Assembly (NCBI GenBank): GCA_034231615.1
Contig: CM067322.1
Span: 56,920,828 to 56,984,827, forward strand
DNA: 64,000 nt
Source: Meghimatium bilineatum
Lineage: Eukaryota > Mollusca > Gastropoda > Stylommatophora > Philomycidae
Direction: 5' to 3'
Within the stretch, counting starts at the first letter, position 1; every line of letters begins with the position of its first letter. The notes beneath the pieces are model-generated. The model was given only the letters and a program-made list of their open reading frames with translations, was not told the DNA's origin and did no database searches. A program made the position numbers and the translations under genes. Shown in pieces: positions 56,385 to 64,000 of this stretch.

Positions 56385-57336
56385 TTGAAAATTCAATGCG
56401 CAAGTATAGTTCATCTCACTACAGAACAACGATACATCATCATCGGACGCTTACAGACTGGACAATCACAAAGTGTAGCGACCAGACAATTTAATGTCAT
56501 TAAATTAATCACCATTAATCAATTTTGGAGGCGATTTCAACAAACTGGTTCAGTGGCAGACGACCGGCCGCGCAGCGGAAGACTTAGAGTCACAACTCCT
56601 GCCGAAGACAGCTTCGTAAGGCTGCGTCATCTCAGGAATCGATTTCTATCTGCGTCTTCACTGTCCATTCAATGCCAGCAGCTCGTCGACTTTCAGATCA
56701 AACGGTCAGGAGCCGGTTACACGACACTGGTCTTTGGGCTAGAATACCCTACCGGCATCGCAAGAACCCGACCGGGTTTGATTTAGTGATGAATAATTGT
56801 TTTGTGCACGACACGATATACGGAGAATAGTTAACTGCAGAGTCCGTGAACGCTACGCCCAGTACAACGTTGATGAAGCTCCTCCACATGGTGGTGGATG
56901 TGTACTGTTGGGGGGGGGGGGCAGAAACTTCATGGGAAAAAGTGACGTAGTGCAAATTGAAGGACGCCTGATTGCCGAACTATACGTCGCTGAAATTGTT
57001 CGTCCTCTAGTCCTTCCAATTTTGGCCGCACAAGGGTCGATATTTCAGCATGATAACGCTAGACTTCATGTGACACAACTCACCACCTAGTTCCTCGCTA
57101 ACGACATCCTGACCAGCCATGTCAGCAGACATGAACCCCATAGAACACATATGGGATCAACTCGACAGACTACCCCAACAGTGAGACGTGGCTTCAACCA
57201 ATCTCCGACAGTTGTCTCTTGCATTGCGGAAAGAGAGCGCAGCCATCTCTCAACAACAGATCTAATTGCTAATCGGATTCATGTCACGGAGATTTCGTCT
57301 CTGATAGAGGTCAGAGGATACCATACACCTTACTGA
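56385..57336 (+). pseudogene. Tc1-like transposase (broken)
   Basis: N-terminal helix-turn-helix region: LTTEQRYIIIGRLQTGQSQS, VATRQFNV, FWRRFQQTGSVADDRPRSGR, RVTTPAEDSF, RLRHLRNRF. Catalytic domain: FSDE (first Asp, codon 56788-56790, with stops on either side), VREVYAQYNV-type block, SDVVQIEGRLIAELYVAEIV, IFQHDNARLH (second Asp, 57052-57054), MNPIEHIWDQLDR (Glu, about 57143) and the ending EVRGYHTPY before the stop. Spacing from second Asp to Glu is about 30 codons instead of 34, so bases are lost. G12 at 56910-56921 also disrupts the frame. Terminal inverted repeats were not identified. Confidence 0.88.
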
Positions 57337-57443
57337 AACAGAAACCTCAGTCGCAAAGAATGAAAATCCAAACCAAAATTAATGAACATCATCATTATGT
57401 TTCATTATTAAAGTCTGAAAGTTTTTTCATGCCAAGGTTGAAA

Positions 57444-57624
57444 GATTAATTCTTCTTCATCTTCAGTGTTCATTCTCAAACTTCCGCTGGATTTCTCTTG
57501 TAATATGACAATGGTCCTACAAGATTTCCAGTTGAATGGAGTCCAGAGAATGGAAATGCGCTGTGTTGCCGTTTTATTTGCGCCAATGGTCAACACATCC
57601 GTCTTCGGTGGGAAGGATTAATTC
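57444..57624 (-). repeat. SINE-2, reverse orientation, with 9-bp target duplication
   Basis: Insert 57453-57615. GATTAATTC lies at 57444-57452 and 57616-57624. Full length: TTCTTCATCTTCAGTGTTCA through CAACACATCCGTCTTCGGTG. Confidence 0.92.
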
Positions 57625-58396
57625 GATATAATAAAATTTTGCTATGTGTTTGAATTTTGGTTACCATCAACACCACAATAATGGTTCTTTTTTTTTAACA
57701 GTATAGATGGTCGTAACTGTTAACGGCTGAGGTGTCTCAGTGTATATACGCATCATTATATTTTGTATCCAATAAATATTGTGTATAGCGCCAACTTCAT
57801 TTCTCAAATATATGTAAGGGACATTCTGCATGCCTATTCATCACACGTGCCTATTCAATATATGCATGGAACATATGCGAGAGACACGACAGAACCATCA
57901 CACAGCGGTTTTAATCGATGACTGCCCTCTCTGTAACTTGCTACTTCAAAATACTACTATATACGTACGTGCACAATATTTGAAGAATTTTATGACGGAT
58001 TACAATTCTCTGCAAGATTATCTGTGTCACATCATGTGACTAGGTGTTTTTGTGAGACACTATATATAAGCTTTCCCTCCATCACAATGTATCAACTGTA
58101 AGAATATGCCATGGCGAGAGGTGAGATCTTTCTGGTTTAGTTATTGTGGGTCCGGCCAGACCTTGCGTGTTAGGAGCTAGTTTCGTAATTAAGCCCCAAC
58201 TCCGTGCCAAGAAGTTGACTTTGATGGGAAGAAATTATTGTAAATATAATAAAACGGCAGTGGGCGTCTGTGACAATGTCGATAGCGATACCTAAGCGGC
58301 AAAAATCTAAAGCATATTTGACTGTGGTTAGCTTTCAGGTTGGTATCCAGTATATAAGTACGGAGTTGATGTGGTAAAACACTGAACGTATAGTTA
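57625..58396. other. unassigned sequence
   Basis: Frames at 57830-58039 (+) and 58189-58455 (-) have no recognisable motif. Confidence 0.35.
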
Positions 58397-58537
58397 CCGC
58401 GCCGAAGTAGGATATCTAGAGCGATTATCGCAAACAAAACAACGATATAACGCATTTCCGTTCGCTGGACTACAATCCGCTAGAAATCTCATAGGACAAT
58501 GTCCTACTACAATAGAGATCCAGTGGGAGTTTGAGGG
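58397..58537 (+). repeat. SINE-2 copy, diverged
   Basis: CGCGCCGAAGTAGGATATCT, AACGCATTTCCGTTCGCTGG, the hairpin block and CCAGTGGGAGTTTGAGG. The tail is lost. The minus-strand 65-aa frame is a by-product. Confidence 0.82.
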
Positions 58538-59229
58538 AAAAAAAAGTGGGAAAATGTTACCGTAATTAAGATTCCCTTTACGTTTATCCAACCAAGCGCT
58601 TTTTCAGAATATATGTTCAGCGTTCTGATCTCACACAACGTCACGTAACTTGGCCGATACGATTTTTTTGGGCGTGATTTCCATTGACTGGCTACACAAA
58701 GTAAACGCAGTGTGACCTAACTATATTTTTAGAGAATGACTTGGTTGAACTAACAGATGACCTCGTATTGGAAGACAGCTAGCTTACTAATTTGTATGTG
58801 TAAAGGTTAAAGGTAATATGGGTTATGAAGCAGCGTCATAACATACAGTTTCCCATGCTTAGTCAGCGATTGACGAGAAACCGCCTGACTAGTGTCGTCT
58901 AAGCACTTGCTCAGTAGCGATGGCACCACCCCTAGTACCCTACTTCTTGGTGGCTGGATCGTGGCTATTGACACTACATGCCTTCTAACATAATTAATGA
59001 GGCCTTTATCGTTACATTTCTTGATTATTCTTATGTTATCCGTTAGTAAATATTTATATACACTTGGAATCGCATTCCAAAACAGCCACGGCTACTCCAA
59101 GTATATAAATAGTAACCAATGTAAAACGTGACAATAATCAAAAACCAAATGAAGGCCTGTTTACGTTTAGCAGTTAGGTCTTCTATATCTGCGAGCGGTC
59201 ACGGCAGGATGAACCATGTGTGTGTTTTC
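58538..59229. other. mostly unassigned, with a possible FB fragment
   Basis: Around 58640-58725, GTCACGTAACTTGGCC..GTGATTTCCATTGACTGGCT..ACAAAGT resembles FB. The rest is unrecognised. Confidence 0.35.
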
Positions 59230-59322
59230 TTTCAAAACCACGAATATCGAGTGGATTCGAAACCTGGGTTTGCTGGTCGGTGGGCGAATGACTTAACATT
59301 ACACTACCGAGGCTCCCAAATT
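59230..59322 (-). repeat. tRNA-derived SINE head
   Basis: The minus strand reads GGGAGCCTCGGTAGTGTAAT (A box region) and CCAGGTTTCGAATCCACTCG (B box), in tRNA-like spacing. Stems are imperfect, so a SINE head or tRNA pseudogene is more likely than a working tRNA. Confidence 0.55.
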
Positions 59323-59543
59323 ATGTGATTATATTTGGTTGAACTAGTATACGAGCTATCTTTAGCAGCGATGAGATGTCGTCTTCAGGACGGACCTGGA
59401 TCGAATCTTATCTACCACATTTATTTATTGCTTTCTGCTTCATCACTTTTGTGACTCCTCTATGTATTTATATTTAGGTAGAGTATAGAGCCGTTTCGCT
59501 AGAGTATATACAACTGTCAATTCTTGAATATATACAGAAATAA

Positions 59544-59722
59544 TACAGTGAAATCTCTCTATAGCGCACAATTTTACAACAAATTTCTCTATTTGACAAT
59601 ACTTGTCAAAATTCCAAATTATATTTTATTATGTATTGTTTGTACTGTATATAACGAATGTATGTTGTTACGTATATATTTCGTTGGTCCGGACCATGTT
59701 GTTATAATGGAATTTCATTGTA
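59544..59722. mobile_element. Tigger/pogo-like MITE
   Basis: The ends TACAGTGAAATCTCTC and TGGAATTTCATTGTA are inverted partners, TA on both sides. The interior (TATTGTTTGTACTGTATATA, ATTTCGTTGGTCCGGACCAT) matches 3490-3666 in reverse orientation. Confidence 0.75.
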
Positions 59723-59984
59723 TATAAAACAGTTATAAGCGAAGTATGCATACATACATATATTTCTCTTGTACACATTCACAACCCGTACTTGCATATC
59801 TCACCTGGTGACAGGTGGGTCTGGGTGAGATCACATATCAAGCGCCTGCATCTGATATATGAAAGGTTAACCCTATAATTGCATGAATTATTTAAAAAAA
59901 TATTTCTACTGATATTATGTTTATTTTAAACTCATGGTTGCAACGTGCTACTCCTAAAAACTACAACCGTTTGTACAGCCTACA

Positions 59985-60905
59985 TCCCATTTGTAATGCA
60001 TACTGTCACTTTAACATGGCGCTGGGTCACACTCTATAGATACTGTTACTTTAATACATCTCTGGTCATACTCTATAGATACTGTCTCTTTAACATGGCG
60101 TTGATCATACTCTATAGATACTGTCTCTTTAACATGGCGTTGATCATACTCTATAGATACTGTCACTTTAACATGGCGCTGGGTCATACTTTATAGATAC
60201 TGTCACTTTAACATGGCGCTGGGTCACACTCTATAGATACTGTTACTTTAACACATCTCTGTTCATACTCTATAGATACTGTCACTTTAACATGGCGTTG
60301 ATCATACTCTATAGATACTGTCACTTTAACATAGCGCAGGTTATACTGTAGATACTGTCACTTTAACACATCTCAGGTCATACTCTATAGATACTGTCAC
60401 TTTAACACATCTCTGGTCATACTCTATAGATACTGTCACTTTAACATGGCGCTGATCATACTGTAGATACTGTCACTTTAACATGGCGCTGGTTATATTG
60501 TAGATACTGTCACTTTAACATGGCGCTGATCATACTGTAGATACTGTCACTTTAACACATCTCTGGTCATACTCTATAGATACTGTCACTTTAACATGGC
60601 GCTGGTTATATTGTAGATACTGTCACTTTAACATGGCGCTGATCATACTGTAGATACTGTCACTTTAACATGGCGCTGATCATACTGTAGATACTGTCAC
60701 TTTAACACATCTCTGGTCATACTCTATAGATACTGTCACTTTAACATGGCGCTGATCATACTGTAGATACTATCACTTTAACATAGCGCAGGTTATACTG
60801 TAGATACTGTCACTTTAACATGGCGCTGGGTCATACTCTATAGATACTGTCACTTTAACATAGCGCCGGTCATACTATAGACACTATCACTCTAACAACC
60901 CGCTG
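59985..60905. repeat. minisatellite, 37-39 bp unit, about 24 copies
   Basis: The unit is CATACTCTATAGATACTGTC then ACTTTAACATGGCGCTGGT. Variants: CATACTGTAG (short form) and ACACATCTCTGGT in place of ATGGCGCTGGT. Pairs of variant units recur, indicating multi-unit duplication. Confidence 0.96.
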
Positions 60906-61399
60906 GTCATACGATAAGTCAGTGAATCTAAAACTTGTGTGCCCTGTAGATGCCTTGCTGATTTGATCCCCATAGACCTGCTTAATATTGCATTTTTCTG
61001 ATCAGACTAAATTCAAATGTGATTTGACAGCTGACACAGTGCCGCTCAATTTGATCTGGTTTTGTTTTGGTAGAGTGAACAGTTGTAAAAAAAAACAAAA
61101 AAAAAAAAACAACAACGATGCACAGTTTTCATTCATACCTTTATTGAAAAGTGTATATCTCGTACGCCCTCAATTTATCTCTCGCTGACATGATATCACT
61201 GCAAGTTGATTCCGACCCTTGTGGGTTCATAAAGAACTCTGCGTACCTATGATTCATATGATCATGTAGTTTGCCCCTTTTAAAGAACAATATGCAATAT
61301 AAGGTTAACATATTTTCAACTATGGACCATTAGACTGTCAAACCATAACAACATGCAAAATAACCCACCTTGCACAAATCTGAGAGGTCTTTTATAGGA
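60906..61399. other. unassigned sequence
   Basis: Includes an A-rich patch near 61088-61112. No gene is seen. Confidence 0.4.
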
Positions 61400-61915
61400 A
61401 CTATTTACTTGAACCAATACAATCAACATAATGATCAAATACTGAAAAAAGTGCAGGGATTTAAATATCTAGGGATCATTTTTTTTACAGCCGATGGAAG
61501 ACAAGAATTCAAGACAAGAATGCCAACTACGTAAATTATGATTCACACCAATTTTTAAATACACATCTCTCCTGATGGAAATTAAAAGGCAAATCATGAA
61601 TTCAGTATTCATCCCAATATTATGTTTTCAATTTCAGACACGGGCAATAACTAACGAGCAAGAGTGAAAGTCTACACGTGTGAAATGAAATATCTAAGAA
61701 AAGAAGCAAACAGGACAAGAAGAGATCATGTGAGAAATGAGAAGATTACAAGAAATGTTCGAACATCAGTGGTCAAATATTTTGAAAAACAGAGATTAGA
61801 ATGGTTCGGCCACCTAATGAAAATTAACCCTTATTGGCCAGAGGCAAGAGCATACAACATGAAAATAGAAACATCAAAATACAGAGGAAGACAAGGAAGA
61901 AGTTTGATTTAAGGA
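61400..61915 (+). pseudogene. LINE-c C-terminus
   Basis: KVQGFKYLGIIF, TADGRQEFKTRM, then VYTCEMKYLRKEANRTRRDH, VRNEKITRNVRTSVVKYFEK, QRLEWFGHLMKINPYWPEAR, AYNMKIETSKYRGRQGRSLI and stop. The 82-codon open frame at 61664-61912 is the cleanest LINE-c C-terminus here. The upstream part carries stops. Confidence 0.85.
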
Positions 61916-62121
61916 GTTACCGACATTCTGACACGGCACAGTATTACTGCATATCATGCGACCAAGCGTGTAATAGCCCGAAAACGGATCGCCATTCAAT
62001 ATTGCGACGCCTCACATAAGCGAGAAAATATAATAGATAGATAGATATATATTTACTTGAACAATCAGTTGACTTGCCGAAGCACAATAGCAGAAAAATC
62101 TCGCTTAAGACTCTTGTGCAC

Positions 62122-62304
62122 GGATGAAAGAATACCGCCGAAGACGGATGTGTCGGGCCATTGGCGCAAATAAAACGGCGACACAACGCATTTCCATTCT
62201 CTGGACTACATTCTGCTGGAAATCTAGTAGGACATGTCCTGCTACAAGAGAATTCAGCAGGAGTTTGAGAATGTACGCTGAAGAAGAAGAAGGATGAAAG
62301 AATA
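62122..62304 (+). repeat. SINE-2, full length, with exact 13-bp target duplication
   Basis: Insert 62135-62291 (157 bp). GGATGAAAGAATA lies at 62122-62134 and 62292-62304. Near-consensus copy with intact hairpin and GAA tail. The minus-strand 186-aa frame at 61944-62504 runs through it and the neighbouring minisatellite and is not a gene. Confidence 0.96.
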
Positions 62305-62324
62305 GGTATAAAACTGTTGTAAAA

Positions 62325-62470
62325 AGAATTATGGGTCTGAAACGTGAAAAAGATAAATGATGGGTCTGAAACTGGTGTACAAAGATAAAATAATGGTTCT
62401 AAAACTGGTGTACAAAGATAAATTAATGGGTCTGAAACTGGTGTACAAAGATAAAAGAATAGGTACGAAA
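62325..62470. repeat. 30-bp minisatellite, about 5 copies
   Basis: The unit is ATGGGTCTGAAACTGGTGTA then CAAAGATAAA, with edge copies degraded. Confidence 0.9.
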
Positions 62471-62570
62471 TGCTAAACGAATGAGTGTGAGCAATGATGA
62501 GCAACTAAAATATTGAGCAAGCACGCTCGTACATTTCCCCAACAATATTGTCTCTAAATAAAATACTTGC

Positions 62571-62746
62571 ACTTTATGAATATCGTCTTCTTCAGCGTTC
62601 ATTCTCAAACTCCCGCTGGATCTCTCGTGTAGTAGAACTACTAGATTTCCAGCAGGATTTAGTCCAGAAAATGAATTGAGTTGTGTCGCCGTTTTATTTG
62701 CGCCAATGACCTAACACATCCGTCTGGGCGGAGAACTTTATGAATA
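62571..62746 (-). repeat. SINE-2, reverse orientation, with exact 12-bp target duplication
   Basis: Insert 62583-62734 (152 bp). ACTTTATGAATA lies at 62571-62582 and 62735-62746. Confidence 0.95.
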
Positions 62747-62764
62747 GTGTCTTCCTTTTCATGA

Positions 62765-62838
62765 GATTTCATAACACAACACATTCTGTTTTACGAATTA
62801 CATCCTGATGATAAAAAGGAGTTTGATAATGTTTCGAG
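62765..62838 (+). repeat. SINE-1 3' end fragment
   Basis: CACAACACATTCTGTTTTAC, ATTACATCCTGATGATAA and GGAGTTTGATAATG match the SINE-1 3' end; the 5' part and tail are absent. Confidence 0.6.
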
Positions 62839-63769
62839 ATAAAGTAGTCTTCTTAGGATTAGTGAATATGACAACTGGTAAGATTGGGTTGTGGATTAGG
62901 CAAACATCTCTTTTAAAATAAATGGTAAATCGCATATCATGTGCCTGCCTACCTACTTTTTCCGACATATGGACGAAGTTTGACACAGTTTCATTCTAAG
63001 TTTGTTGTAGTGCGCGCAGTTTCCGTGTCCTCGATGAAATTAGGTCACTCAAATACGACTAATTTTAGGGGATATTAAATTAAACCACGATTTAATGCCA
63101 CGAATGCGCATCGGAGGGGAAGGGATGATCGTGGACGTTAGACCTAATCCTAACTATCTCTTAAACTCTATACATCTCTACCTCAAGGGAGACAGAAGAT
63201 GTGTTCCTTCTATCTTTTTTTAATGGCTGCCATTTCGCTAATAGAAATAAACCGGAAAAGTGACATCACAATACTACAAAATTACGATCGGCGCAGATTG
63301 CTTAAAAACTGTGAGCGCGGTAGGCACATGCCATGTGATTGAACCAAATAAATATTACTTCAGAAAGCATAGAATGGAATAGATGTAAACCTATTTAGGT
63401 TTCGTGGAAAGAGGTATGCCAGTTGTAAATGTCATAATGTTCATAAGTTCGTAGCCTATCCAATCCTATCGTAACTTGTTATGGCTGTCGTGATTTTAGT
63501 ACAGTCGAGTCATTTTAATGAAATTTGAACAAATACAAAAGTGGTTAGAATCGGGAAATTGAAAAAGAAATATTATTGAACTGAAACAAATTAAAAAAAA
63601 TTGGTTAGAATTGTGAAAGGAATAAGATGGAAATGAAAAAAATAAAAAAAAATATGGTTAGAAATGTGAAAGAAATAGGGATGAATTTGGAATCTTTCTA
63701 TGCGATTACATGTTAATTCTTCAGGTGATCCCGAATGAATCCGTAGAGCTTCTCCTAACAGGAACAACA
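62839..63769. other. unassigned AT-rich sequence
   Basis: A loose repeat of GGTTAGAAT(C/T)GTGAAA-type words occurs at 63540-63680. Nothing else is recognised. Confidence 0.4.
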
Positions 63770-64000
63770 TTTTTTTTCTTCATCAGCGTGCGTTCTATAA
63801 GTTATAGTCCAGAGAGTGGAATCTACTGCATCATGGTTTACAGCTTGACTGCAATATCTGCGCATTTCGGATTGAAACATTCGGCTTCAGCATGGCTTCT
63901 GTGTCACTTTTGTTCTCTATGGGATGCGACAAAAGTCTCTAAAAAGTTCCTAATCTCTTCTTGAGTCATACGTGGCAGGGCAGAATGTTATATTCTTTGC
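63770..64000 (-). repeat. SINE-1 copy, reverse orientation, cut by window end
   Basis: TTCTTCATCAGCGTGCGTTC, CATGGTTTACAGCTTGACTG, CTTCAGCATGGCTTCTGTGT, ATACGTGGCAGGGCAGAATG follow the inverted SINE-1 order. The SINE 5' end lies beyond base 64000. Confidence 0.8.

Noticed and set aside
59230-59322. Functional tRNA gene on the minus strand
   Set aside because: Box spacing is right but the stems are imperfect; SINE head or tRNA pseudogene is simpler.
61944-62504. 186-aa minus-strand open frame
   Set aside because: Runs through SINE-2 (antisense) and the 30-bp minisatellite; the LYLCTPVSDP-type repeats come from the minisatellite.

Overview
This is AT-rich eukaryotic DNA from an invertebrate genome. 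The mix of RTE-like and I-like LINEs, tRNA-derived SINEs, mariner/Tc1/hAT relics and minisatellites suits a mollusc, perhaps a gastropod. That is an inference from repeat content, not from any host gene. I find no convincing host protein-coding gene, rRNA or functional tRNA. Almost every recognisable reading frame is a broken piece of a transposable element.

Families, named here for reference. LINE-a: RT plus RNase H element, I-like, with a (CTAA)n tail (18.0-20.4 kb; 96-bp tail copy at 41.6 kb). LINE-b: RNase H element, I/Nimb-like, with a (GAA)n tail (53.2-54.1 kb; older copy at 32.3-34.8 kb). LINE-c: C-termini with a T/I-CEMKCLRK-like motif (4.2, 13.5, 14.7, 21.3, 61.4 kb). LINE-d: C-termini ending near ALCA (12.8, 23.5, 28.5, 52.2 kb). 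LINE-e: GHVMRR...TTGKIEGKR...AYAxRH C-termini (7.3, 21.0, 42.1, 43.0, 52.6 kb). LINE-f: endonuclease-RT elements (26.3-28.4, 32.7-33.9, 38.9-41.3 kb). SINE-1 (about 270-280 bp) and SINE-2 (about 155 bp) share a 3' end and a (GAA)n tail; about 19 copies are seen. SINE-A and SINE-B are tRNA-derived. FB is a palindromic MITE-like family of about 120-125 bp.

Layout. 0-8.3 kb: SINE-2 copies, LINE fragments, two minisatellites, a Tigger-like MITE, SINE-A with a 13-bp target duplication, and an hAT-type element. 8.3-12.7 kb: mostly unassigned, with a GC-rich island, FB and SINE-1. 12.7-15.2 kb: nested LINEs, a LINE-derived 66-bp repeat and an (AT)n tract. 15.2-18.0 kb: unassigned. 18.0-20.4 kb: LINE-a with target duplications. 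21-24.6 kb: LINE tails and a SINE-B split by a LINE. 26.3-28.4 kb: LINE-f with an hAT element inside it. 32.3-34.8 kb: a triple nest (LINE-b, LINE-f, SINE-1). 35.5-36.3 kb: 48-bp satellite. 37.8-38.7 kb: SINE-1 pair, perfect palindrome and hAT-like MITE. 38.9-42.0 kb: LINE-f and a mariner relic carrying a 96-bp LINE-a insertion. 43.2-44.3 kb: 91-bp satellite made from LINE-e coding sequence. 47.9-49.6 kb: 31/33-bp satellite. 50.0-50.7 kb: internally deleted mariner. 53.2-54.1 kb: LINE-b inside an FB element. 55-57.6 kb: SINE-2, 32-bp array, SINE-B, Tc1-like transposase. 60-60.9 kb: minisatellite of about 39 bp. 61.4-64 kb: LINE-c and SINE-2/SINE-1 copies.

The main biological story is a dense nest of insertions that can be dated relative to one another, several with exact target-site duplications. 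The most interesting candidate system is an apparent SINE/LINE partnership: SINE-1/2 end in a sequence resembling the 3' end of LINE-b, including the (GAA)n tail. LINE-b could therefore supply the reverse transcriptase that moves these SINEs. Calls come from reading the sequence by eye; no database search was run.
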